From contig CAMTOK010000005.1 of assembly GCA_947074115.1 (NCBI GenBank), positions 1 through 44,616 of the forward strand: a stretch of DNA of 44,616 nt, in the 5' to 3' direction. Below, in pieces: positions 8,064 to 15,530 of this stretch (position 1 is its first letter; each line of letters starts with the position of its first letter). A model generated the notes under the pieces. It saw only the letters and a list, made by a program, of their open reading frames with translations. It ran no database searches and was not told the DNA's origin. The translations under genes and the position numbers were made by a program. The DNA comes from an uncultured Erysipelotrichaceae bacterium (GTDB lineage Bacteria > Bacillota_I > Bacilli_A > Erysipelotrichales > Coprobacillaceae).

Positions 8064-9124
8064 TATGCTTCCTCCATTTCTCTTAGATATCTATTGATTA
8101 AATCTTCAACTGACATCATTTCTTTAACCTGTGATGCTTGTGTTCCAACAAATAGTAAACCTTGGTTCAATTGTCCTTTTGCAGTAGAGATTAAAGCTTC
8201 ACTAATACAATATGGTGTTGAACTTGGAGTACATGGAATCATGCAATCTAAACAATTTTTCATACATATCGGACCATTGACACGTGTTTTTTCAACAAAT
8301 GAATTGACAATAGCACGTCCTGGGAAACCTGTAGGACTTTTAACAAGTTCAATATCTTCCTCATGACAATCAATAACTGCTTGTTTAAATTCATCAGATG
8401 CATCACACTCATATGTTGCAATAAAAGGCGTTGCGATTTGAGCTCCACTTGCACCTCTTAAGATCATATCTTTAAGTCTTTTACCAGTGTTAATTCCACC
8501 AGCCACAAACAATGGAATTTTTCTTTTATATTTCTCTTCATAAAAAGTCACTTCTTCTTTAACTTCATCAAGTATTTCTTCTAATGACTGTGTTTTTTTA
8601 GCTTCTAAATCTTCTACTTTAAACCCTAAATGCCCACCTGCTTCACTTCCCTCAATAACGACGAAATCAGCAGTACATTCATGTTTTTTATCCCACATTT
8701 TAAGGATCAGTTTAATAGCTCTGGCACTTGATACAATTGGTGCCATTAATATTTTATTCTTCGCTAAGCGTGGCAAATCTAGTGGTAACCCAGCTCCTGA
8801 AATAATAGCATCAGCACCACCATCGATTGCTGCATTGACAAGGTCATCATACCCCTTACCAGCGACCATAATATTGACTCCAACCAATCCTTTTCCCTTA
8901 GCAATTTCTTTTGCTTTTTGAATATGTTCTTTTAATGCAATTAAATTTGTTTCTTTAGGGTTCTTTCTAAATCCTTCTTTTTGATATCCCGGATGGGCAG
9001 CACTAATGACTCCCATGCCACCGCATTTCGCGACATGCCCTGCCAGTGATGACAATGACACACCAACACCCATACCACCTTGTATAATTGGTATATCCAT
9101 TGATTTATTTTGAATTGAGATCAT
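8063..9124 (-). CDS. FabX-like flavoprotein of the FabK/nitronate monooxygenase family with C-terminal Cys cluster
   Basis: A 353-residue FMN-binding TIM-barrel protein. The N-terminal IPIIQGGMGVGVSLSSLA block, the EGSEAGGHLGFK motif with His165, and the FVAGGI phosphate-binding loop place it in the FabK/nitronate monooxygenase family. It differs from FabK in having a C-terminal segment with Cys287, Cys291, Cys294, Cys298 and Cys306 (ICMKNCLDCMIPC, then PYC) right after KSPTGFPGRAI. From memory, this layout matches Helicobacter FabX, a [4Fe-4S]-FMN acyl-ACP dehydrogenase/isomerase that makes unsaturated fatty acids. It is abutted by fabK (TAAATG) and overlaps fabD by 1 bp. Standard annotation would be NAD(P)H-dependent flavin oxidoreductase; the FabX-like role is inference. 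A true nitronate monooxygenase inside a fab operon seems unlikely. Confidence 0.75.
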   Translation of the reverse strand: MISIQNKSMDIPIIQGGMGVGVSLSSLAGHVAKCGGMGVISAAHPGYQKEGFRKNPKETNLIALKEHIQKAKEIAKGKGLVGVNIMVAGKGYDDLVNAAIDGGADAIISGAGLPLDLPRLAKNKILMAPIVSSARAIKLILKMWDKKHECTADFVVIEGSEAGGHLGFKVEDLEAKKTQSLEEILDEVKEEVTFYEEKYKRKIPLFVAGGINTGKRLKDMILRGASGAQIATPFIATYECDASDEFKQAVIDCHEEDIELVKSPTGFPGRAIVNSFVEKTRVNGPICMKNCLDCMIPCTPSSTPYCISEALISTAKGQLNQGLLFVGTQASQVKEMMSVEDLINRYLREMEEA

Positions 9125-10060
9125 TTATAAGACCCCCTGTAATAATTTCTTTTTTGATTCTGTATAGTCTTTCATATAGGTATCAAGAATCTCTTGTAGA
9201 GATTTTTCTTCTTTTATCATTCCTGCAATTTGACCAATCATAAATGAACCTTCTTTTATATCTCCTAAGACAACAGCCTTTTTTAAAGAACCAAGAGTTA
9301 ATTTTTCTAACTCTTCACGATCTGTTAATGATGATTCTAATGATACATATTGTTTTGCCATTTGATTTTTATAAACACGGACAGGTGTATTGGCTTGTCT
9401 TCCTGTAACGATTGTATCTGTATCTTTTGCTTTTAAAACAATCTTTTTATAGTTTTCATGGATAGGACATTCATTAGCGACGAGTAAACTTGTCCCTATT
9501 TGAATACCTGATGCTCCTAACACTTCAGCAGCAAGCATCCCTCTTCCATCACCAATCCCTCCAGCAGCAATAACTGGTATTGATAAAGCATCGACAACTT
9601 GAGGTAATAAGGCCATTGTTGTCGTTTCACCAACATGTCCCCCAGACTCTCCACCTTCAGCAATAACAGCGTCAACACCTAAACGTTCCATACGTTTTCC
9701 TAATGCAACGCTAGGAATCACTGGAATGACCTTGATATTGTGTGCCTTTAATTGTTCAATGTAAGGTCCTGGATTTCCAGCTCCTGTTGTTACAACAGCA
9801 ACACCTTCTTCACATACAATGTCAATAATCTCTTTAGAATAGGGATTCATCAACATAATATTAACTCCAAAAGGTTGATCTGTTTTTTCTTTACACGCTT
9901 TAATTTCTTCCCTAGCAATATCAGGTGTCATTGACCCAGTTGCTAAAATTCCTAACGCTCCCGCATTTGAGACTGCAGCAACAAACTCAGCTGTCGCAAT
10001 ATTTGCCATTGCACCTTGAAAAATAGGATATTTTATATTAAGTAATTTTTGAATATTCAT
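9125..10060 (-). CDS. fabK: Enoyl-ACP reductase II FabK (FMN)
   Basis: A 311-residue FMN TIM-barrel enzyme matching streptococcal FabK in order and motifs: YPIFQGAMA (11-19), GVNIMLMNP (65-73), VVTTGAGNPGPY, VIPVIPSVALGKRME, and EGGESGGHVG with conserved His142. It carries out the NAD(P)H-dependent last step of each elongation cycle; no FabI or FabL is present in the window. It lies 9 bp after fabH and directly abuts the FabX-like paralogue. It lacks that paralogue's C-terminal cysteines. Confidence 0.93.
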   Translation of the reverse strand: MNIQKLLNIKYPIFQGAMANIATAEFVAAVSNAGALGILATGSMTPDIAREEIKACKEKTDQPFGVNIMLMNPYSKEIIDIVCEEGVAVVTTGAGNPGPYIEQLKAHNIKVIPVIPSVALGKRMERLGVDAVIAEGGESGGHVGETTTMALLPQVVDALSIPVIAAGGIGDGRGMLAAEVLGASGIQIGTSLLVANECPIHENYKKIVLKAKDTDTIVTGRQANTPVRVYKNQMAKQYVSLESSLTDREELEKLTLGSLKKAVVLGDIKEGSFMIGQIAGMIKEEKSLQEILDTYMKDYTESKKKLLQGVL

Positions 10061-10069
10061 AATGTCTCC

Positions 10070-11026
10070 TTACTTGATGAGGACGCCGCCATAAGTGAGT
10101 CCAGCTCCAAATCCAATTAACATAACACATGAATCATGTGTAATTCTTTTCTTTTCAACTGCATCAGCGTAAGCTATTGGTACACTCGCCGCTGATGTAT
10201 TACCAAACTCTTGTACATCGATAAAGAACTTTGACATAGGAATATCCAGTTTCTTTGCTACATGTTTGATAATTCTATAATTTGCTTGATGAGGAATAAT
10301 ACAATCAATCTCATCAATTGTTTTGTTAGATTGTGATAATAATTCAGTAATTGTTTCTTCTAAAACCTTAATCGCAAATCGGAATACATCTGTTCCCTCC
10401 ATTTTTAAATACTGTGGTGTTACATCTTGATTTGATAATCCTTTTGTTAGTTTTAATCCATCAGCATATAAAACATGTTTACTATCTTCAATAGCGTTAG
10501 ACACTTGCAATATTTCATGACTCCCTTTTTCAATGATCATTGCACCAGCACCATCTCCAAATAATACACATGTATTACGATCGGTAAAATCTACGATTTT
10601 ACTTAAAGTTTCACTCCCTATAATTAAAATTCTTTGATACGAATTTAATAAATCTTTTGCGACTTGTAATGCATAAATAAATCCACTACATGCTCCATTG
10701 ACATCAAAACATAAAACATGTTGATCTAACCCCAATCGATCACGTACAAGACATGCGACTGATGGTGTTATATAATCAGGTGTCATAGTCGCAACAATAA
10801 TACAATCAATTGTTGAACGATCAATTTGATGATTCTTTAGTGCTTGCAATGATGCTTGATATGCAAGATCACTTGTGTTCTCATCTTCTGAAATATAACG
10901 ATTTTCTATTCCTGTTCTTTGAACAATCCAGTCATGGCTTGTTTCTACGATTGATTCTAAATCATAGTTAGAAACTGCATTTGATGGATGGGCATAGCCA
11001 CATCCTAATATGTTTATATTATTCAT
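10070..11026 (-). CDS. fabH: 3-oxoacyl-ACP synthase III FabH
   Basis: A 318-residue KAS III. The catalytic Cys113 lies in DVNGACSGF; the HQANYRI and GNTSAAS motifs supply the His and Asn of the triad. It starts fatty-acid chains by condensing acyl-CoA with malonyl-ACP. Primer preference (straight or branched) cannot be read from the sequence. It sits 1 bp after accA, so carboxylation and initiation are coupled in one transcript. Confidence 0.95.
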   Translation of the reverse strand: MNNINILGCGYAHPSNAVSNYDLESIVETSHDWIVQRTGIENRYISEDENTSDLAYQASLQALKNHQIDRSTIDCIIVATMTPDYITPSVACLVRDRLGLDQHVLCFDVNGACSGFIYALQVAKDLLNSYQRILIIGSETLSKIVDFTDRNTCVLFGDGAGAMIIEKGSHEILQVSNAIEDSKHVLYADGLKLTKGLSNQDVTPQYLKMEGTDVFRFAIKVLEETITELLSQSNKTIDEIDCIIPHQANYRIIKHVAKKLDIPMSKFFIDVQEFGNTSAASVPIAYADAVEKKRITHDSCVMLIGFGAGLTYGGVLIK

Positions 11027-11027
11027 C

Positions 11028-11825
11028 TTAAATACCTAAGTGTCTCCATTTAGAATAACGTTCTTTGACAAGAGACTCTTTATCTTTCTTATTTAAAACT
11101 TGTAATTCATTAAATATATATTGATCCAATTGCTTAAATGAATAGAGTGGGTTATTTTGAATACCGCCCTCAACTTCTTTAACAATAAAATCAATAATGC
11201 CCTTATCATTTAAATCATAAGATGTCAGTTTCATAACTTCAGCAGCTTCTTTAACGAGACTTTCATCTTTCCAAAGAATGCTTGCAAATCCTTCAGGTGA
11301 TAAGACTGAATACACTGCATTCTCTAACATACATAAACGATCAGAAATGCTAAGTGCTAAAGCACCTCCACTTCCACCTTCTGATAAAACGATTGCTATA
11401 ACAGGTGTTTTAATATCTGAGAATAATGAAAGACATTCTGCAATAGCTTGAGCTTGTCCTCTTTCTTCTGCTTCTTTTCCTGGATAGGCTCCTGCAGTAT
11501 CAACAAGTGTAATGATTGGGCGATTAAACTTTTCTGCTTGTTTGGCTAATCTCATCGCTTTTCTAAATCCCTCAGGATTACTCATACCGAATCGACGATC
11601 CATATTTTCTTCTAATGTTTTTCCTTTAGATTGAGCAATGATTGTCACAGGCATATCATGAAAATAGCCGATACCACCAACAATCGCATGATCATCTTTA
11701 TACAATCGATCTCCATGCAACTCTAATACATCATCAAATAAATAATGAATGTAATCCTGTGCTTTTAAACGATCCTTATGTCTTGCAAGCTCAACACGTT
11801 GCCACGCTGTTAATTTATTTTCCAT
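11028..11825 (-). CDS. accA: Acetyl-CoA carboxylase carboxyltransferase subunit alpha
   Basis: A 265-residue crotonase-fold subunit. Typical blocks are LTAWQRVELARH near the N-terminus, FGMSNPEGFRKAMRLAKQAEKF, TLVDTAGAYPG and VLSEGGSGGALAL. With AccD it transfers carboxyl from biotin on AccB to acetyl-CoA. It is shorter than the E. coli protein (about 319), which is common in Firmicutes. It overlaps accD by 11 bp. Confidence 0.95.
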   Translation of the reverse strand: MENKLTAWQRVELARHKDRLKAQDYIHYLFDDVLELHGDRLYKDDHAIVGGIGYFHDMPVTIIAQSKGKTLEENMDRRFGMSNPEGFRKAMRLAKQAEKFNRPIITLVDTAGAYPGKEAEERGQAQAIAECLSLFSDIKTPVIAIVLSEGGSGGALALSISDRLCMLENAVYSVLSPEGFASILWKDESLVKEAAEVMKLTSYDLNDKGIIDFIVKEVEGGIQNNPLYSFKQLDQYIFNELQVLNKKDKESLVKERYSKWRHLGI

Positions 11826-12690
11826 AAGTCACCTCATGCATTTTTAATATTTGTCCAAGTACCTGTTTCATATCTTGTCTATTGACAATCATATCTACAA
11901 ATCCTTGTTCTAATAAGAATTCAGCTGTTTGAAAATCTTCAGGTAACTTTTCTTTAATTGTTTTTTCTATAACACGTCTTCCTGCAAAACCAATTAATGC
12001 TTGTGGTTCTGATATTATGATATCACCTAACATTCCAAATGATGCACTGACACCACCAGTTGTCGGATGTGTTAACAATGTGATATATAAAAGCTTTTCA
12101 TTAGAATGTCTTTTGATAGCACTGCTGATCTTTGACATTTGTACAAGTGAATCCATTCCTTCTTGCATACGGGCACCCCCACTTGCGCAAGTTATGATAA
12201 GTGATAGTTTTTTACGCGTTGCATATTCTACAGATTTCGTGATTTTTTCACCAACAACACGCCCCATTGAACCCATCATAAAATGCGAATCCATGACACA
12301 AATCACGCATTTGGTATTGTTAATTTTACCAACTCCACAAACAACTGCTTCATTTAAACCTGTTTGTTTTTGTGACGTTTCAAGTTTCTTTTGATATGAA
12401 GGAAAATCTTCTCGATCTATCGTGATATCATTTTTATACAGTTCTTTAAACGTTCCATCATCGAGTAACTGTCTTAATCTTTCTCTTGCACTTAAACGAA
12501 AGTGATATTGACAATGAGGACATGTATACAAATGATCTATAAGTGTATGAATTGGAATTGATTGATGACATTTTCCACATTGTTTAAATATATTTTCAGG
12601 AATTTCTTTTGGTTCTATTTTCTTATTTCTATTAAACCAAGATTGAAACTCTTTAAGTTCTTCTTTTCTTTGATTAAATAAGTGTTCCAT
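11815..12690 (-). CDS. accD: Acetyl-CoA carboxylase carboxyltransferase subunit beta
   Basis: A 291-residue protein with an N-terminal zinc ribbon (Cys38, Cys41, Cys57, Cys60) followed by the crotonase-fold carboxyltransferase domain (GGARMQEGMDSLVQM, TTGGVSASFGMLGD). It pairs with AccA. It overlaps accC by 17 bp upstream and accA by 11 bp downstream, a tightly coupled arrangement. Confidence 0.95.
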   Translation of the reverse strand: MEHLFNQRKEELKEFQSWFNRNKKIEPKEIPENIFKQCGKCHQSIPIHTLIDHLYTCPHCQYHFRLSARERLRQLLDDGTFKELYKNDITIDREDFPSYQKKLETSQKQTGLNEAVVCGVGKINNTKCVICVMDSHFMMGSMGRVVGEKITKSVEYATRKKLSLIITCASGGARMQEGMDSLVQMSKISSAIKRHSNEKLLYITLLTHPTTGGVSASFGMLGDIIISEPQALIGFAGRRVIEKTIKEKLPEDFQTAEFLLEQGFVDMIVNRQDMKQVLGQILKMHEVTYGK

Positions 12691-14041
12691 TATCTTTCAA
12701 CTCCTTTATAAAGTTTTCACAGAATGACGTATCATAGAGTCCTTCAATAAACTCTTTAGAGTGTAATGTATAATAATGAAATTTGGTATTGGTTGTTACC
12801 CCATCAATAATCAATTCACCTAAGGCACGACGCATCTTTTTAATACACTCTAAACGTGTATCACCATATGCAATAAGCTTTAAGATCATAGAATCATAAT
12901 AAGGTGAAATCTCACAACCATTATACATTGCACTATCAATACGAATCCCTCTACCTCCAGGGATATGCATAAAATCAATACGTCCTGGTTGTGGCGCAAA
13001 ATCTTTTTCTATATCTTCTGCATTGATACGACATTCTATAGCGTATCCTTTTTGTTGTATATCTGATTGTTTTAAATTGATTTTATTGTGAGATGCTATT
13101 TTGATTTGAAGTTTAATTAAATCAACACCTGTTATCATTTCAGTAATTGGATGTTCTACTTGAATACGTGTATTCATCTCCATAAAATAGTAGGCACCAC
13201 TTTGATCCAATAAAAATTCAATTGTACCAACACTATCATATCCTGTAGCTTGACATGCTTTTATAGCATCATTCAACATATTCTCTCTGATCGTTTTATC
13301 GAGTTTAAAACATGGTGCTTCTTCAATCATCTTTTGGTTACGTCGTTGGAAAGAACAATCCCTTTCAAACAAATGAATAACATTTCCAAATTGATCTCCA
13401 ACAACTTGTACTTCAATATGTTTAGGATTTCTTATTAGTTTTTCAATATAAACATCATCATCACCAAAACATGCTTTTGCTTCAGACTTTGCTTGTCTAA
13501 ACATTGTTTCAAATTCATTTTCATTTTCAACAACACGCATACCTCTACCACCACCACCATTTGATGCTTTCACCATAATTGGATAGCCGAGTTTTTTTGC
13601 GTCTTCTTTACCTTTTTCAATATCAGTAATAATGTCTTTACTCCCAGGTATAACAGGAACACCTGCTGCAATCATCATTTCACGAGCGACATTTTTGTTT
13701 CCTAGTTTTTCTATAATTTTATAGTTAGGCCCAATAAAGATTAATCCACATTCTTGTACCAGCCTTGCGAATTCTGCATTTTCACTTAAGAACCCAAATC
13801 CAGGATGGATTGCATCACAGCCTGTTTGACATGCCGCTTGAATAATAGAAAACATATTTAAATATGAATCTTTCGCTAAAGGACTACCAATACAGACACT
13901 TTCATCAGCCAATTGCACATGTAATGCTTTTTTATCCGCTGTTGAATAAACAGCGACAGTTTCAATATTCATTTCTTTGGCTGTTCTTATGATACGAACT
14001 GCAATTTCTCCCCTGTTCGCAATTAATATTTTCTTAATCAT
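12674..14041 (-). CDS. accC: Biotin carboxylase subunit of acetyl-CoA carboxylase
   Basis: A 455-residue ATP-grasp enzyme of normal length. The N-terminus KILIANRGEIAVRIIRTAKE, the glycine-rich KASNGGGGRGMR ATP loop and EMNTRIQVEHPITEMITG are diagnostic. It carboxylates the biotin carried by AccB, encoded 9 bp upstream. A C-terminal tail after about residue 440 is short and variable. Confidence 0.96.
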   Translation of the reverse strand: MIKKILIANRGEIAVRIIRTAKEMNIETVAVYSTADKKALHVQLADESVCIGSPLAKDSYLNMFSIIQAACQTGCDAIHPGFGFLSENAEFARLVQECGLIFIGPNYKIIEKLGNKNVAREMMIAAGVPVIPGSKDIITDIEKGKEDAKKLGYPIMVKASNGGGGRGMRVVENENEFETMFRQAKSEAKACFGDDDVYIEKLIRNPKHIEVQVVGDQFGNVIHLFERDCSFQRRNQKMIEEAPCFKLDKTIRENMLNDAIKACQATGYDSVGTIEFLLDQSGAYYFMEMNTRIQVEHPITEMITGVDLIKLQIKIASHNKINLKQSDIQQKGYAIECRINAEDIEKDFAPQPGRIDFMHIPGGRGIRIDSAMYNGCEISPYYDSMILKLIAYGDTRLECIKKMRRALGELIIDGVTTNTKFHYYTLHSKEFIEGLYDTSFCENFIKELKDNGTLI

Positions 14042-14050
14042 AGTCTATTC

Positions 14051-14464
14051 CTAACCAATCGTTATTAAAGTTTGTCCAAACTCAACCGTTTGTCCATTTT
14101 CAATGTGAATATTTAATACAGTCCCATCTTGAGGTGCTTTTAATTCATTCATCACCTTCATGGCTTCAATAATACAAAGTGTATCTCCCATTTTTACCTG
14201 ATCACCAACTTGTACAAAAGGTTTTGAAGTGGCATCACTTGCTGAATAATAAGTTCCTACAAGTGGACTTGTGACTGCATTTCCTATCGGTTCTTTTTCT
14301 TCTATTGTTTTTTCTTCTATAGTGATTTCTTTTTTTATATTTTCATAAACAACTTCAACATTCTTTTCTAAAGAGAGTTTTAAATCTCCATCTTGTAAAT
14401 CAAGTTTTGAGATTTGACTCTCTTCAAACATCTGTATGATTGCTTTAATTTTATTTGTATCCAT
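14051..14464 (-). CDS. accB: Biotin carboxyl carrier protein of acetyl-CoA carboxylase
   Basis: A 137-residue carrier with a variable Glu/Lys-rich linker (about 40-60) and a C-terminal biotinyl domain. The biotinylated lysine is Lys103 in the EAMKVMNE motif, the target of BirA encoded at 3805. The start follows AAAGGAG. Between this gene and acpP there is a strong stem-loop with a T-run, so accB and everything downstream may depend on read-through past it. Confidence 0.95.
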   Translation of the reverse strand: MDTNKIKAIIQMFEESQISKLDLQDGDLKLSLEKNVEVVYENIKKEITIEEKTIEEKEPIGNAVTSPLVGTYYSASDATSKPFVQVGDQVKMGDTLCIIEAMKVMNELKAPQDGTVLNIHIENGQTVEFGQTLITIG

Positions 14465-14479
14465 TTAAATATCTCCTTT

Positions 14480-14509
14480 GTAAAAATAAGCTAAGTGACT
14501 TAGCTTATT
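14480..14509 (-). terminator. Terminator-like stem-loop between acpP and accB
   Basis: AATAAGCTAAG (14485-14495) pairs perfectly with CTTAGCTTATT (14499-14509) around a 3-nt loop, followed on the minus strand by five T. It covers the acpP stop codon and ends just before the accB ribosome binding site. Since the rest of the operon has no other visible promoter close by, it probably acts as a partial terminator or RNA-stability element giving more acpP than acc/fab mRNA. Confidence 0.75.
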
Positions 14510-14729
14510 TTTTAGATTCGATTAATTTTACTATATCTTCTACACTCACTAATGAAGCTAACTCTTCATCTGTGATCTCTACATCGAATTCAGTTTCTAA
14601 ATCTAATGACAATTCAACTGCAGCTAAAGAATCAATTCCTAAATCTTCTTTTAATGAAGATGTTAATGCGATTGCATCACCTTCTAAATTTAAAGATTCT
14701 ACTAATGCGTCTCTGACTTGTTCAAACAT
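14505..14729 (-). CDS. acpP: Acyl carrier protein, first gene of the fab operon
   Basis: A 74-residue acidic acyl carrier protein. The phosphopantetheine site is Ser34 in LGIDSLAAVELSL. The start at 14729 follows AGGAGG. It is the first gene of the acc-fab operon, placed 3' of a strong promoter with a palindromic operator, and is followed by a stem-loop that may raise its expression relative to the enzymes. It carries the growing acyl chain for all Fab enzymes encoded downstream. Confidence 0.94.
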   Translation of the reverse strand: MFEQVRDALVESLNLEGDAIALTSSLKEDLGIDSLAAVELSLDLETEFDVEITDEELASLVSVEDIVKLIESKK

Positions 14730-14762
14730 GATTTATTCCTCCTCATATGTTCTGTTTTTTAA

Positions 14763-14782
14763 TACTTCAAAATTTTGAAGTA
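14763..14782. promoter_or_regulatory. Perfect 20-bp palindrome at the fab operon start site (candidate operator)
   Basis: TACTTCAAAATTTTGAAGTA is a perfect dyad with no loop. It begins at the predicted transcription start of the acpP-fab promoter. It is not the FapR consensus, and shares only a TTTGA/TCAAA flavour with FabT sites. It is probably a repressor site; the regulator is not identified in the window. Confidence 0.6.
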
Positions 14783-14787
14783 ATGTC

Positions 14788-14816
14788 AGTATATACCTGT
14801 AATTGTTATTTGTAAA
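14788..14816 (-). promoter_or_regulatory. Promoter of the acpP-acc-fab operon
   Basis: On the minus strand TTTACA (14811-14816), 17-bp spacer, TATACT (14788-14793). Predicted start is about 14781, at the edge of the 20-bp palindrome. Confidence 0.8.
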
Positions 14817-14864
14817 TACTTTTTCCTAAAATAATTAAAATATTTTATATAAATAATTTTATAT

Positions 14865-14892
14865 AAGAAAAAAGAGTTCATTAAGAACTCTT
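14865..14892 (-). terminator. Terminator of bioY
   Basis: AAGAGTTC (14872-14879) pairs with GAACTCTT (14885-14892), with a T-run following on the minus strand. The bioY stop codon lies at the loop. Confidence 0.85.
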
Positions 14893-15411
14893 CATAACTG
14901 ATGTATTTTCTAAACGTTTATAAATAACAATCCCTAAGATCATCGCAAGACCATCACCTGGCACAAAAGCAAGAAATAAGAATTGGAACATCCATGCGAA
15001 TGTTATAGATTGTCCATAATAGAAAGTTTGAAGTCCATAGAAATATGTCATCCCACATAAATAAATAATCAACAGTCCTATTATTGAATGTCCAATCATA
15101 CTTTTATATGAAGAAGGTTGAACATAACCTAAATACAGTGCACAGATTAAAAATCCAATGAGGTACCCAAATGATGGGACAAGCACATACGCAATCCCAC
15201 CTCCACTCGCAAATACCGGTAACCCGAGTAATCCAATAGCGATATAAAGTAAAACACTTAAATAAGCTTTCTCTTTTAGTACATAACACGCTAGAAAGAC
15301 AAATAAAGTTTGCATTGTGATTGGTATAATACCTAATGGTAACTTTATAAATGCACCAGCCGCAATCAATACACTCATAAGTGATATGTAACATAATTGT
15401 TTTGTTTTCAT
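14881..15411 (-). CDS. bioY: Biotin transporter substrate-binding subunit BioY
   Basis: A 176-residue integral membrane protein with five to six hydrophobic segments and the BioY pattern IKLPLGIIPITMQTLFVFLA (about 23-42), then GLPVFASGGGIAYVLVPSFGYLIGF. It is the S-component that binds biotin and works with the ECF module (not in the window). The start follows GGGAGG. A BirA box overlaps its promoter, so biotin-loaded BirA likely represses it. Supplied biotin feeds AccB of the adjacent operon. It is divergent from the M50-type protease. Confidence 0.93.
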   Translation of the reverse strand: MKTKQLCYISLMSVLIAAGAFIKLPLGIIPITMQTLFVFLACYVLKEKAYLSVLLYIAIGLLGLPVFASGGGIAYVLVPSFGYLIGFLICALYLGYVQPSSYKSMIGHSIIGLLIIYLCGMTYFYGLQTFYYGQSITFAWMFQFLFLAFVPGDGLAMILGIVIYKRLENTSVMKSS

Positions 15412-15447
15412 AATCTTCCTCCCTTTTCAATTATTAACATATGTTTT

Positions 15448-15489
15448 TTCTATTGTAAAGTAAAAATGTTATATATATTTACAATAGAA
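15448..15489. promoter_or_regulatory. BirA box (biotin operator) between bioY and the M50 protease
   Basis: A perfect 12-bp inverted repeat, TTCTATTGTAAA (15448-15459) and TTTACAATAGAA (15478-15489). Read in 9-mers it is TTGTAAAGT-N14-TATTTACAA, agreeing in arm sequence and spacing with the known BirA signal TTGTAAACC-N14/15-GGTTTACAA. One arm lies in the spacer of the bioY promoter and the other downstream of the -10 box. Confidence 0.85.
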
Positions 15490-15496
15490 TTGTTAA
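15468..15496 (-). promoter_or_regulatory. Promoter of bioY
   Basis: On the minus strand TTAACA (15491-15496), 17-bp spacer, TATAAC (15468-15473), overlapped by the BirA box. Confidence 0.65.
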
Positions 15497-15530
15497 AATA
15501 TGATAAAATAGCGATACATAGGAGGTTTTT

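Noticed and set aside
7781-8086. 101-codon plus-strand frame opposite fabD
   Set aside because: Antisense shadow, His/Leu-rich by composition, crosses the fabD/FabX-like junction.
8063-9124. Plain nitronate monooxygenase
   Set aside because: The name is the usual automatic label, but the operon context and the C-terminal Cys cluster point away from detoxification of nitronates.
12017-12394. 125-codon plus-strand frame opposite accD
   Set aside because: Antisense shadow of a highly conserved gene; no RBS, no recognisable motif.
14455-14778. 107-codon plus-strand frame opposite acpP
   Set aside because: Fully antisense to acpP and its promoter; low-complexity Ser/Asn/Lys composition, no RBS, mirror of an acidic ACP sequence.
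14763-14782. FapR operator
   Set aside because: The palindrome does not contain the TTAGTACC...TACTAA-type FapR consensus; kept only as an unassigned operator.
14800-14820. Possible BirA half-site (TTTGTAAATAC) at the acpP promoter
   Set aside because: Only one arm; no TTTACAA partner at 14-15 bases. It is better explained as the -35 box.
15104-15430. 108-codon minus-strand frame overlapping bioY
   Set aside because: Same strand but out of frame with bioY; bioY has the RBS and the conserved membrane pattern.
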